NCBI GenBank assembly: GCA_964570325.1
Contig: CAZMXS010000028.1
Span: forward strand, 1-53,210
DNA length: 53,210 nt
Direction: 5' to 3'
Source: CAZMXS01 sp964570325
GTDB taxonomy: Bacteria > Verrucomicrobiota > Kiritimatiellia > CAIQIC01 > CAZMXS01
In this document: positions 1-8,728 of the stretch, in pieces
How the letters are laid out: each line of letters opens with the position of its first letter
Position numbering within the stretch: the stretch's first letter is position 1
Made by a program: the position numbers and the translations under genes
Notes under the pieces: model-generated
What the model saw: the letters and a program-made list of their open reading frames with translations, nothing else
Database searches by the model: none
Told to the model about the DNA's origin: nothing

Positions 1-1
1 T

Positions 2-163
2 TCCTGGTGGCCGGAGTTCGGGATGGCGACCGAGCCCTCCGCCTTCGGCTGCAAGATTCGCTTCTGGCCCGACCGGCCGCCGGATATCGCGCCGTGCCTG
101 AAAAGCATCGACGACGGCGAGGGCCTCACGGCGGCCCACCCGGCCGCCGCCAACCCCATCTCA
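2..163 (+). pseudogene. possible fragment of a uroporphyrinogen-decarboxylase-family gene
   Basis: Frame 2 from the left edge reads in part FGMATEPSAFGCKIRFWPD, then PP and, about 10 residues on, a KSIDD stretch. From memory this resembles the region of MtaA/UroD-like proteins where an acidic, proline-containing loop follows a conserved A-x-G-C segment. The resemblance stops at about base 155, next to the stop codon of rng on the other strand. Beyond that the frame stays open only to 355, as the antisense of rng. The gene is therefore either truncated here or joined by an assembly error. This is a weak call from pattern memory only; a chance open frame is the alternative. Confidence 0.25.
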
Positions 164-1741
164 ACCTTCCTTGGTCTCGTAGAGCAATTCGCCGCTCTGC
201 GCGTTGTGGATCGTGAATTGTTCCATGTGGAGATTGCCGTCGGCCTTGAAGGTCAAGCGACCGCCGTATTTCTTCTCGAGGCCGATCAGCTCCTCCTCAT
301 CCTCCTTGCGCAGGCGGTCCATGACCATCGGGTTGACGGTGATCTTGACCTGTAGCGTGTCCTTCTGATGATGCCGGCGCATGACCTCGCCAATGCGCCG
401 CTGGATTTCCACGCTCATGCTCAACAACGATTTGACCTTGCCGCGCCCCTGGCAGTATGGGCAATCCGCGTAAGTGCTGGAACGAATACTCTCCTCCGCC
501 CGCTGGCGGGTCATCTCGAGCAATCCAAGCTGCGAAATCTGCAACACATTGGTGCGGGCCTTGTCCGTGCGCAGCGCATCCTTCAACGCGCGATAAACCG
601 CGTTCTGGTGTTTGCGTTGTTTCATGTCAATGAAGTCAATCACCACCAGGCCGCCGACATTCCGCAACCGCAACTGGCGCGCGACCTCCTGGGCGGCCTC
701 CATGTTGACCTGATGGATGGATTCCTCCTGCGAGGAACCGCCCTTGTGCCGGCCGGTGTTGACGTCAATCGCGACCAGCGCCTCGGTCTCGTCGAAGATC
801 AGATAGCCGCCGGATTTCAACCACACCTTGCGGCGAAACGCGTTTTCGAGCTGGCGCTCGACCTCGAAATGCTCGAACACCGGCGCGTCGCCCTCGTAGA
901 GCTTGATTTTGCCGCGCGCGCGGCGGGAGATCTTGGCGGTGATACCCTTGATCCGCTCGAATTCCTCGCGGTTGTCAATGACAATGCGGTCAATATCCTC
1001 CGTCAACGAGTCGCGGACGGTGCGCTCAATCAGGTCCGGTTCCTCATAGAGCCGGCACGGCGCCGGTTTGTCCCGCATGCCGGTTTCGATTTCGTTCCAG
1101 ATTTCGAGCAGGCTGCGCAGATCGCGCGCAAAGCTCACCTTGCGCGCGCCGGCGCCGGCGGTTCGGACAATCAGGCCAATCCCGCTCGGAATCGGCAAAC
1201 GCGCCAGCACTTTTTTCAGCCGGGTCCGTTCTTTGGCATCCTCGATCTTGCGCGAGACGCCCTTCAGGTCCGAGCCGGGCATCATGACCAGGTAGCGGCC
1301 AGGCACGCTGAGGTTCGCGGTCACGCGCGGCCCCTTGGTGCCGATGGCGGCTTTAGTGACTTGAACGACGATCTCGGAACCGATCGGGAACCGTTTGGCC
1401 ATTTCGCCCGGCGCGAAGCGCTTCTGGCGCTGGCGCTGCACACCTTCCTCGGCCTCCAGGCGCGCCGCGTCCTCCGGGATCATATCCCAGTAATGGACGA
1501 AGGCGTTTTTCTTCATGCCGATATCAATGAACGCCGCCTGGAGGCCGTCCTCCAGGTTCTGGATCCGGCCTTTGAAGATACTGCCGACGATCCGATCCTC
1601 GGAGGGACGCTCGATGTAGAACTCCTCCAGGTTGCCGTTTTCCATAACGGCCACACGCGTCTCCAGGCTCTCGGCGTTGACGATGATCTCTTTCTTGATC
1701 TTCTTGCCGATTCCAAACATACGCAAATACTCCCATATCAT
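161..1741 (-). CDS. rng: ribonuclease G/E family endoribonuclease
   Basis: Single-strand-specific endoribonuclease of the RNase E/G family, acting in the cytoplasm on rRNA precursors and mRNA decay. Residues about 40-130 form the S1-like RNA-binding domain. The two metal-binding catalytic aspartates are visible in EALVAIDVNTG (D326) and GLVVIDFID (D369). The zinc-link cysteines are in DCPYCQGRGK (C427, C430). At 526 residues it has RNase G size and lacks the long RNase E C-terminal scaffold. The chosen ATG (1741) has a GAGGTG eight bases upstream that overlaps the rodA stop. An alternative ATG at 1720 gives the more usual start MFGIGKK. It is the last gene of the mre-rod operon, 12 bases after rodA, a placement also known from E. 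coli, where rng follows mreBCD. Confidence 0.95.
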   Translation of the reverse strand: MIWEYLRMFGIGKKIKKEIIVNAESLETRVAVMENGNLEEFYIERPSEDRIVGSIFKGRIQNLEDGLQAAFIDIGMKKNAFVHYWDMIPEDAARLEAEEGVQRQRQKRFAPGEMAKRFPIGSEIVVQVTKAAIGTKGPRVTANLSVPGRYLVMMPGSDLKGVSRKIEDAKERTRLKKVLARLPIPSGIGLIVRTAGAGARKVSFARDLRSLLEIWNEIETGMRDKPAPCRLYEEPDLIERTVRDSLTEDIDRIVIDNREEFERIKGITAKISRRARGKIKLYEGDAPVFEHFEVERQLENAFRRKVWLKSGGYLIFDETEALVAIDVNTGRHKGGSSQEESIHQVNMEAAQEVARQLRLRNVGGLVVIDFIDMKQRKHQNAVYRALKDALRTDKARTNVLQISQLGLLEMTRQRAEESIRSSTYADCPYCQGRGKVKSLLSMSVEIQRRIGEVMRRHHQKDTLQVKITVNPMVMDRLRKEDEEELIGLEKKYGGRLTFKADGNLHMEQFTIHNAQSGELLYETKEG

Positions 1742-1753
1742 GATTGTTTCACC

Positions 1754-2866
1754 TCACCGCCAATGCCGGCGGATGTAAACGCTTTGCACGATGCCCAACC
1801 CCAGCAGGGTGCTGACCACGAAGGATCCCCCATAACTGATCAACGGCAGGGGGATCCCCGTAATGGGCAGCAACCCGATGGTCATCGCGATATTCACAAA
1901 CACATGGCAGAAGAGCAGGCTGGTCACGCCCACCGCCAGCATCCGACCGAGCTTGTCGCGGGCGCGCCAGGCGGCGCGAATGCCCCCGACCAGCAGCGTC
2001 GCGTAGAGCGACAGCAGGACGAACGAGCCGACAAAACCCATTTCCTCGGCAACAACCGAATAAATGAAATCCGTCGGCGCGACCGTGCGCGGCAGATAAC
2101 CGAGCACGTTTTGCGTCCCCTTCAGGAAGCCCTTCCCGGAGAAACCGCCTGAGCCCACGGCGATCTCGGACTGGATCTTGTTCCAGCCGGCGCCGAGCGG
2201 GTCGCGGCCCGGGTCCAGAAAGACGAGGATGCGCTCCTTCTGGTAGTCCCCCATCACAAACCATCCGAGGGGCAGCAACAGCAGCCCCAACAGAACCAAC
2301 AAGCCCAGCATGCGCAGGGGCACGCCGGCCACAAACATCATACAAAAAGCCAACGGCAGCATGATCGCGGCCGAACCCAGGTCCGGTTCCTTGAGAATCA
2401 GCAGGAACGGGATGCCGATAATCAGCAGCACCTGCCCGACACATTTCCACTCCTCGACCTCGCGGCCGGGCCGCCCGAGAAAGCGGGCCAACGCGATTAA
2501 CACCGCCAGCTTGGCGAACTCGGAGGGCTGAACCTGGATGCCGAACAGGCTCAACCAACGGTAGGCGCCGTACACTTTTTTGCCGATCAGCAGCACCAGC
2601 ACCAGCAGGATGACCGCCACGGCGTACAGCCACCAGGCACCGTCGCGCAACTGGTGATAATCGAAGGCCGCCGCGCCGAAGAAGCAAAGCAGCCCGAGGA
2701 ACGCCCAGACGATCTGGCGCTCATAGAACATGCCCACCGGATGGTCGCCACCGCGGTAGGAAGCGCTGTAGATAAACATGATCCCGGCCAGCAGCAGCAG
2801 CGCCACGGCGGCCACGAAAATCCAGTCCAAGCGGCGCAACAGATCAACGGCGGCGCGCCAGTTCAT
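1754..2866 (-). CDS. rodA: rod shape-determining protein RodA (SEDS peptidoglycan polymerase)
   Basis: Polytopic inner-membrane glycosyltransferase of the SEDS family that polymerises lipid II during side-wall elongation, partnered with PBP2. The 370-residue protein has about ten hydrophobic segments, starting at residues 15-33. The family-typical late segment reads ITGIPLPLISYGGS, and the protein ends just after the last membrane helix with YIRRHWR. Its ATG shares one base with the mrdA stop (TGATG), so the two partners are translationally coupled. FtsW and SpoVE are close relatives; the location beside mrdA and mreCD makes RodA the better assignment. Confidence 0.95.
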   Translation of the reverse strand: MNWRAAVDLLRRLDWIFVAAVALLLLAGIMFIYSASYRGGDHPVGMFYERQIVWAFLGLLCFFGAAAFDYHQLRDGAWWLYAVAVILLVLVLLIGKKVYGAYRWLSLFGIQVQPSEFAKLAVLIALARFLGRPGREVEEWKCVGQVLLIIGIPFLLILKEPDLGSAAIMLPLAFCMMFVAGVPLRMLGLLVLLGLLLLPLGWFVMGDYQKERILVFLDPGRDPLGAGWNKIQSEIAVGSGGFSGKGFLKGTQNVLGYLPRTVAPTDFIYSVVAEEMGFVGSFVLLSLYATLLVGGIRAAWRARDKLGRMLAVGVTSLLFCHVFVNIAMTIGLLPITGIPLPLISYGGSFVVSTLLGLGIVQSVYIRRHWR

Positions 2867-4689
2867 CAGCCCGCCCCCTTTCCGGCGGCGGCGCTGAACA
2901 GGCCGTTGAGCAGGATTTTCATCCGCGGCGCCACCGTCGCGCCGCCGCTGACTGCTTCATCCATGACCATGGCAATCGCATAACGCGGGTGGTCGGCGGG
3001 CGCGAAAGCGATCATCCAGCCATATTTATGGCCTTCGCCCTTGCGCCCGTATTCGGCGGTCCCGGTCTTGCCGGCGACCACGGCAGTAGGGATATAAGCC
3101 AGTTTGCCGGTGCCGTTGGGCGAGTTGACCACATCCACCATGCCGTCGCGCACCACCTTGAGATTGGCGGGATTCCAGCCCAGGTCATTCACCACATGGG
3201 GCGGGATCGTATGGTAACCCGACGCGCCGGACGGCCGAACGCCCAGCACAAGCCGTGGCCGATAAAGCCGCCCACCGTTCGCCAGCGCCGCTGTTACCAT
3301 CGCCATCTGGAGCGGCGTGGCAGTCAGGAACCCCTGACCGATGGCCAGGTTGCAGGTATCTCCGTCCCGCCAGCCTTCGTTTCCCCGGCGTCGCTTCCAA
3401 GCATCATCCGGCAGGATGCCAGGCGCCTCATAATCCAAGCTGATATCGGTCCGAACGCCCAGCCCCAGCGCGGCCGCCATGTGATAGATCGGCTCATATC
3501 CGCCCGCCAGCGCCAGGCGGTAGAAGTACACGTTGCAGGAATGCTGCAAGGCCTGCCGCAGGTTCAACAGGCCGTGGCCCGGAGCATACCAACAGCCGAA
3601 ACGCGCCGAACCGAGCATGAGATAACCCGGGCATGCAAAAGTCGTTTGCGGGGTGCAACGGCCGTTTTCGAGGGCGGCCATGGCAACCACCGGCTTGAAC
3701 GTGCTGCCGGGCGCGAACGCGCCGGCCACCGCCTTGTTGAGCAGCGGCTTGCCAGGATCGGCCAGCAGTTCCGCCCAGCGCCGCTCCGGGATGAACGGCA
3801 TAAACTCGTTCGGATCGAAACCGGGCGTGCTGGCCAGCGCGAGGACATCGCCGTTGGCGGGATCCACCACCACCGCAGCCCCCGTCTGGCCGACCAGCGC
3901 CTGCTCGGTCAGCCGCTGGATCCGGACGTCAAGGCTCAACCGCACATCGCAGCCGTTGCGCGGCGCGCGGCCGGACAGATCATCGTGGCGAAATCCGGAC
4001 GCGTCCACGCGCACCAACCGGCCGCCGGCCTCGCCGCGCAACACGCCGTCAAACACCTTCTCGATCCCCGCGCGCCCGGCCATTTCGGGCAGATAATAAT
4101 GAAAGGGCTCCGTCTCCTCCTCGCGGGAAAGATCCGCGCGGCCGACATAACCGAGCACGTGGCAGGCGGTCATATGTTCGGGGTATATACGCACCGGCTC
4201 GACGTATACGTCCACCCCCGGCCATGTCAGGGATTGCTCCGCGAAACGGGCCAGCGCACGATCGTCCAGATCGCGCCAGGCCAGCAGAGGCAGTGGGGCG
4301 CGCTTACGAATATGCGTTTCGATATCGGCGCGCGTGATTTGCCGCGGGAGTTCCAAGACAGCAGATAATTCTTGCAGCAACTGTTCGACGTTATCCACCG
4401 TGCGCGCCCACTTGCCGGGCCGTCGTAATTCCTCGAGATAGACCGCCACGCAATAGCTGGGGCGGTTGGCCGCCAGGGACACACTGTTGCGGTCGGTAAT
4501 CTGGCCGCGCTGGCCCGGCACGCGCACGCGGCGGATGCTCTGCCGCACCAGGTCGCGTTGGTAATGTTTGCCGTGGGTCACCTGGATGCGCCAGAGAAAC
4601 GCCAGCAGGACGCATATCGCCGTCAGCATGGCGGCAAGCAGAATCCGCAGGCGCACGGCATCGTCATCCCATATGTCGCGAACCGCCAT
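2866..4689 (-). CDS. mrdA: penicillin-binding protein 2, elongasome transpeptidase
   Basis: Class B penicillin-binding protein that cross-links peptidoglycan in the elongasome. A single N-terminal membrane anchor lies at residues 14-34, then a PBP dimer domain (about 50-230) and the transpeptidase domain. The active-site motifs are complete: S329-T-F-K332 within APGSTFKPV, S384-C-N386, and K541-T-G543 within AGKTGTAEY. Length (607) is normal for PBP2. Its start overlaps the mreD stop by one base, and its stop overlaps the rodA start, so the mreD-mrdA-rodA block is likely translated as a coupled unit. Confidence 0.95.
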   Translation of the reverse strand: MAVRDIWDDDAVRLRILLAAMLTAICVLLAFLWRIQVTHGKHYQRDLVRQSIRRVRVPGQRGQITDRNSVSLAANRPSYCVAVYLEELRRPGKWARTVDNVEQLLQELSAVLELPRQITRADIETHIRKRAPLPLLAWRDLDDRALARFAEQSLTWPGVDVYVEPVRIYPEHMTACHVLGYVGRADLSREEETEPFHYYLPEMAGRAGIEKVFDGVLRGEAGGRLVRVDASGFRHDDLSGRAPRNGCDVRLSLDVRIQRLTEQALVGQTGAAVVVDPANGDVLALASTPGFDPNEFMPFIPERRWAELLADPGKPLLNKAVAGAFAPGSTFKPVVAMAALENGRCTPQTTFACPGYLMLGSARFGCWYAPGHGLLNLRQALQHSCNVYFYRLALAGGYEPIYHMAAALGLGVRTDISLDYEAPGILPDDAWKRRRGNEGWRDGDTCNLAIGQGFLTATPLQMAMVTAALANGGRLYRPRLVLGVRPSGASGYHTIPPHVVNDLGWNPANLKVVRDGMVDVVNSPNGTGKLAYIPTAVVAGKTGTAEYGRKGEGHKYGWMIAFAPADHPRYAIAMVMDEAVSGGATVAPRMKILLNGLFSAAAGKGAG

Positions 4690-5192
4690 CAGTCCTCCCG
4701 CGCCTCGACATTGCCGAGCAGGCGATCCAACGAATCAATTACGTGAAACACCAGCGGCACCACCAGCGCCCCCAACAGGAGCGCGCCGACCGTTTTGAGC
4801 ACGACCCGGCCGGGGTTTGGCGCGGCCAGCCCCCCCGCCCCGAGCAGGAGCGCCAGGCCCAAAGTCACTCCAGCCGACGCCAGCGCGCCGAATACAACAT
4901 GCGTCAGCCATTGGCCAACGAACACGCTCTCGCGATATCGCTCCACCACCAACGCGGCCACGCAGAAGCAAAATGAGGAATAACCCAGCGGAATCATCCC
5001 CAACGCATCCTGCAGCAGGCCGCCGGCAATCGCCGCCGCCAACATCACCCCGTAGCCACGCTCCAGCGCATAATACAGCACCACGCTCAGCAGGAAAGGC
5101 ACGCCGGCCTGTCCCAGCCAGGCCCACGGCGGCAACAGCGCCTGCAAAACAGCGGCGCACACCAGGCTGAAAACCATCAGGAGAATCGTCAT
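4689..5192 (-). CDS. mreD: rod shape-determining protein MreD
   Basis: Small inner-membrane protein of the elongasome that associates with MreC. The 167-residue sequence is almost entirely hydrophobic, with about five membrane segments, and carries ALERGYGVMLAAAIAGGLL followed by DALG, typical of MreD. Sequence conservation in this family is low, so the assignment rests on size, hydrophobicity and its place between mreC (4-base ATGA overlap) and mrdA (1-base overlap). Confidence 0.9.
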   Translation of the reverse strand: MTILLMVFSLVCAAVLQALLPPWAWLGQAGVPFLLSVVLYYALERGYGVMLAAAIAGGLLQDALGMIPLGYSSFCFCVAALVVERYRESVFVGQWLTHVVFGALASAGVTLGLALLLGAGGLAAPNPGRVVLKTVGALLLGALVVPLVFHVIDSLDRLLGNVEARED

Positions 5193-6043
5193 CGTCCCTC
5201 CCCACCCGCCGGCGCCGGTGTCCCCACCTGCGCGCCAGGCTCGGATTCCTGGACAACGAAGACGTATTCGAGCAATTTCAAGTCCGCCCGCGGCACCACC
5301 TCGGCTGTCTGGTATAGACCGCCTGCATCCCGGGTAATTTTGTCCACCGACCCAATCGGCAAGCCTCTCGGGAAAACCCCGCCGAGACCGGACGTGATCA
5401 CCTCGTCACCCGGTTGGACGGCAATATCCTTGTTGATAAACGCCATCCGGCAAAAGACCTGCCGGCTGGCCGGCCCACGTCCGGAGACCACGCCATAAGC
5501 CTCGGTACGAGCAATCTGCGCCGACACTTGGCACGTCGGATCGGAGATCAGCAGCACATCGGCAGTCCGGGCGGAAACGCTGACCGTCTTGCCGACAAGC
5601 CCATCCGTCGTAATGACCGCCATGTTCGGCAGGACGCCATCTGCCGTGCCCTTGTTCAACCGGATCGTCTGCCACCAACCGGTGATGTCGCGGGCGATGA
5701 CCTCGCATGGCAACAGGTTAAGAGCAGACTTTGAAAAAAATCGCAACTGCTGGCGCAGACCGGCGTTTTCGCGCTCCAAGGCCTTGAGTTCGCGCACCTC
5801 GTTGCGCAGGTTGACCAGTTCCGCGGCCAGCCGCCGATTCTCGGCGGCCAGGCCGCCGATTCCGCGAAGCGAACGGCCTGCTTCCCGCAGTCCACGCCCC
5901 AGACCGGTGATGGCCGCCTGCAAGGGCGCCACGCCGTCGCGAATGGCGGCTTTGACCTGCTGGGAAACGGATTCCGGCAGGTTCAACACCGCCAACAGCA
6001 CCGCAGCCAGCATGATCCAGACTATAAGGCCTTTTTCTCTCAT
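5189..6043 (-). CDS. mreC: rod shape-determining protein MreC
   Basis: Periplasmic scaffold of the elongasome that links MreB, MreD and PBP2. The layout is standard: one N-terminal membrane anchor (residues 7-24), a coiled coil rich in E, N and L at about 65-105, then the two-lobed beta domain with GWWQTIRLNKGTADGV and GDEVITSGLGGVFPRGLPIG. Length 284 is typical. The ATG has GGAG only three bases upstream, and a perfect 14-base palindrome (6051-6064) lies just ahead of it. That could form an RNA hairpin that tunes its translation relative to mreB. Confidence 0.95.
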   Translation of the reverse strand: MREKGLIVWIMLAAVLLAVLNLPESVSQQVKAAIRDGVAPLQAAITGLGRGLREAGRSLRGIGGLAAENRRLAAELVNLRNEVRELKALERENAGLRQQLRFFSKSALNLLPCEVIARDITGWWQTIRLNKGTADGVLPNMAVITTDGLVGKTVSVSARTADVLLISDPTCQVSAQIARTEAYGVVSGRGPASRQVFCRMAFINKDIAVQPGDEVITSGLGGVFPRGLPIGSVDKITRDAGGLYQTAEVVPRADLKLLEYVFVVQESEPGAQVGTPAPAGGEGR

Positions 6044-6050
6044 GGGCTCC

Positions 6051-6064
6051 GCGCCGGCCGGCGC
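6051..6064. repeat. perfect 14-bp GC palindrome between mreB and mreC
   Basis: The sequence GCGCCGGCCGGCGC is identical to its reverse complement. It lies in the 135-base mreB-mreC spacer, seven bases from the mreC ATG and directly next to its GGAG ribosome-binding site. In RNA it could fold only as a very tight hairpin or dimerise; as DNA it could be a protein-binding site. Function is unknown. Confidence 0.6.
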
Positions 6065-6178
6065 CTATCGGCGCCGACTCGGCCTCGGCATGGAGACCGG
6101 ATGGAGAAACCGCAGGCAGGCAGCGACGAAACACCGGAAAACGGGGCGGCCCGGCCCGGCTTGAAACGGGCGTCCGGA

Positions 6179-7210
6179 TCAGACGCGACTGCCGCTGGCG
6201 ACTTTGCGGAGGAAGTTCAGTTCGTGCAGCACTACGCCGGTGCCTTCGGCCACCGCGCTCAACGGATCCTCCGCAACATGCACCGGCAGGCCGGTCTGTT
6301 CGGCGATCAGCTTGTCCAAACCACGCAGGAGCGAGGTGCCGCCAGCCAGCACAATGCCGCGGTCCACCAAGTCCGCCGACAATTCGGGCGGACAACGCTC
6401 GAGGGTTAACCGGATCGCCTCAACGATCGCGGAGATCGGTTCCTGCAACGCTTCCCTGATTTCCTCGGATGTGATGGTAAGCGTCTTGGGCAGTCCGGCC
6501 ACCAAGTCGCGCCCTTTGACTTCCATCGTCATCTCTTCGCCGGTCGGGTAGGCCGAGCCGATGGCGATCTTGATTTCCTCGGCGGTCCTTTCCCCGATCA
6601 TCAGATTGTAAACCCGCTTCATGTACTGGACGATCGCCTCGTCCATTTCGTCACCGCCGACACGCACGCTCCGGCTTTGAACAATACCGGCCAGGGAAAT
6701 CAACGCCACCTCGGTGGTGCCCCCGCCCATGTCCACAATCATGTTTCCGGCGGGTTCCTGAACCGGCAGTCCAACGCCGATGGCGGCGGCCATCGGTTCC
6801 TCTATCAAGTACACCTCGCGCGCGCCCGCGTGTGTCGCGGAATCCTTCACCGCGCGCTTTTCAACCTCCGTAATCCCGCTGGGGACCGAAATGATAACCC
6901 GCGGCCGGACCAGCTTGCGCCCATTCTGAACTTTGCGAATGAAATAGCGCAGCATGGCTTCCGTGATTTCAAAATCAGCAATCACCCCGGCCTTAAGCGG
7001 CCGGATGGCCACGATGTTACCCGGCGTGCGCCCCAACATGCGCTTCGCCTCTTCACCCACGGCAAGCACCCGGTTGGTTCCTGACTGGATGGCAACCACC
7101 GATGGTTCGCGCAGAACGATACCCCGATCCCGGACATAGACCAAGGTGTTGGCCGTGCCTAAATCAATGCCAATATCGTTTGAGAAAAGCCCAAATATAC
7201 GACCCACCAT
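6179..7210 (-). CDS. mreB: rod shape-determining protein MreB (bacterial actin)
   Basis: Actin-fold ATPase whose filaments on the inner membrane orient side-wall synthesis. The phosphate loops DLGTANTLVY (residue 16 on) and VDMGGGTTEVALISL are intact, as is the adenosine motif LAGGTSLLRGLD. Length 343 is standard. The ATG is preceded by AAGGAAG six bases upstream, supporting the start. It is the first gene of the operon. A possible weak promoter lies upstream: TTGACC at 7276-7281 and CAAAGT at 7253-7258 on the minus strand, 17 bases apart, with a poor -10. A 135-base spacer separates it from mreC, unlike the overlapping junctions downstream, so its expression may be set separately. Confidence 0.97.
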   Translation of the reverse strand: MVGRIFGLFSNDIGIDLGTANTLVYVRDRGIVLREPSVVAIQSGTNRVLAVGEEAKRMLGRTPGNIVAIRPLKAGVIADFEITEAMLRYFIRKVQNGRKLVRPRVIISVPSGITEVEKRAVKDSATHAGAREVYLIEEPMAAAIGVGLPVQEPAGNMIVDMGGGTTEVALISLAGIVQSRSVRVGGDEMDEAIVQYMKRVYNLMIGERTAEEIKIAIGSAYPTGEEMTMEVKGRDLVAGLPKTLTITSEEIREALQEPISAIVEAIRLTLERCPPELSADLVDRGIVLAGGTSLLRGLDKLIAEQTGLPVHVAEDPLSAVAEGTGVVLHELNFLRKVASGSRV

Positions 7211-7339
7211 ACGATCTTCCTTAAATCGCTTTCAAAGCCACAATTCCGGCGTACTTTGCGAAATGCATCCCGGTCGGTCAAGAGCTAAGCGATGATGTAA
7301 TGCTTTTAGCGTCATACTCCCAATTCACTCTGCCGGCCG

Positions 7340-7371
7340 GCTCCGCGGGACTGCGTCGCCCGACCATTGGG
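7340..7371. repeat. dispersed 32-bp intergenic repeat, copy 1
   Basis: This segment (GCTCCGCGGG, then TGCG, CGCCCGAC and TTGGG) matches 27556-27587 at 27 of 32 positions by manual alignment. Both copies are intergenic and in the same orientation. Both keep CGGG and CCCG arms that could pair. It lies between the porin gene and mreB. Confidence 0.5.
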
Positions 7372-7459
7372 ATCTGTTGGCGTCAGGCCGGATAAACCGT
7401 CCCCAGTGAACTGTGATCACAATCTAGGCTGGTTTTTGGCCAGCGACACTTTGGCGCCT

Positions 7460-8728
7460 TTATTTCAGGATTGATGTCATTTTTTCGGTCAAATCGTAAT
7501 TCACAATGAAGCGGTAATCTTCAATATCCTGCCCGTTTTTGCTCAAGCTGTTGCGGGTAAAGGCAATCCGCATGCGCAGCCACAATCCCTTCAGACTGCC
7601 GGGGCAGAAATAATCCAGGTTCAGGTCATGTTCAAGCTGTTCCGGATCGGAGAAAGAACCCAGTTCCGGGGTCCAAGCCCAAGTGTGGACGGTCTTGCAA
7701 CTGAAGCCATTCAAGCCAATCCGCGAGAAATCGTAGGCCAAGCCGGCAACCCAGGCGCGCGCGCCGGCCGCATTACAATCCTCCTCCATGATAGAAGTGA
7801 AACCCGGATATGAGCCCCATGGCGTAAGCACGGCATGGTCTTCGCGGTGCTGGGTGTAACCGAGAATCAAATTGAAGCCATGGAACTTGGCCTGCTGCTG
7901 CACCCCCACCATACCAGTCTGGAAGGCCCCTGCCAATTCACGGCCAACGGATCGTTGGTCGGCCGCTTGCGCCGATGTGATCAGCACCAGCTCATCCATC
8001 GGCTGCCAGGTGACATCGGCCTGCCCATAACAGGTGTTCATCAGTTCACTGCCATAATAATCCCATACCTGCACGGTCAGGGGATCCCGCGTAAATACAG
8101 CGCCCGCCAGGCTGACGGCTTCGTTGGTGCCCTTGATGCCGGCCGCCTCGGTCATACTGACAAACCGGTCGCCGTTGCGCAGCTTGATCGCGGGCACATA
8201 CGCCACCATCAACAGCAGGTTAGTGATCGCACGGCTGGAAAGCGTGTAAGCCTCGAAGGTGGCGGGTGTCATCCGCACATCGCGCGGATTGAGAAACGGC
8301 GTGTTCAGCCGCTGCCGGTACAGCGTCAACGTGGTCCCCTGCCAGGCACCGTGCAGGTAAGCCTCGCCCAGTATGGTGTAGCCCTCATCATCCGCCGGGA
8401 ACAATCCGGTGCCCTGCCGGCTATCCGGTTCATATACTTTCTGGCAGGTGTACACCACCCCGCCCAGTGAAAGGCCCCGCCAGACGCCGCTCTTCAAGCC
8501 GATCCATCCGCCGGCGGCCAGAGCCTCCTGAATACCGGTGGTTTCATAGTCGCGGTACATATAGAAGGTGCGCGGATGGAGGGTTAATTCGGTATTGTCA
8601 ATAAATGGATGGCCGGCGTGCCCAGCCACTCCCGGCAAACCGAGCGCCAACACCAGACCCAGCCATCTCCAACCGGATCTCCGTCCGACGCTCGCTGGCC
8701 GCGCGCCGCCCATTTTGTCACCTGCCAT
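7460..8728 (-). CDS. OprD-family outer-membrane porin
   Basis: Probable substrate-selective outer-membrane porin; OprD relatives take up amino acids or small organic acids. A positively charged start and hydrophobic stretch (about residues 18-35) end in AGHA, a plausible signal peptidase site. The mature protein has repeated amphipathic beta strands. OprD-like landmarks include RTFYMYRDYE near the start, the LNPRDVRMTP-TFEAY region and a C-terminal DYRFIVNYDLTEK. Length 422 fits the family. The ATG at 8728 shares a base with the stop of the upstream hybrid kinase (TGATG), so the porin is translationally coupled to a signalling operon. A TTG one codon earlier is an alternative start. Substrate cannot be read from sequence. 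Confidence 0.72.
   Translation of the reverse strand: MAGDKMGGARPASVGRRSGWRWLGLVLALGLPGVAGHAGHPFIDNTELTLHPRTFYMYRDYETTGIQEALAAGGWIGLKSGVWRGLSLGGVVYTCQKVYEPDSRQGTGLFPADDEGYTILGEAYLHGAWQGTTLTLYRQRLNTPFLNPRDVRMTPATFEAYTLSSRAITNLLLMVAYVPAIKLRNGDRFVSMTEAAGIKGTNEAVSLAGAVFTRDPLTVQVWDYYGSELMNTCYGQADVTWQPMDELVLITSAQAADQRSVGRELAGAFQTGMVGVQQQAKFHGFNLILGYTQHREDHAVLTPWGSYPGFTSIMEEDCNAAGARAWVAGLAYDFSRIGLNGFSCKTVHTWAWTPELGSFSDPEQLEHDLNLDYFCPGSLKGLWLRMRIAFTRNSLSKNGQDIEDYRFIVNYDLTEKMTSILK

Noticed and set aside
368..2152. 594-residue plus-strand open frame
   Set aside because: It lies antisense to rng and rodA, both clearly real, and its translation has no recognisable domain. Long antisense frames are expected in GC-rich coding DNA.
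7412..7421. TGTGATCACA palindrome as a CRP site
   Set aside because: CRP sites need about six bases between TGTGA and TCACA; here there are none. It is also beyond the 3' end of the porin gene, not at an obvious promoter.
7428..7444. Hairpin after the porin stop as an intrinsic terminator
   Set aside because: The GCTGG/CCAGC stem is only five pairs and no T-run follows on the minus strand.
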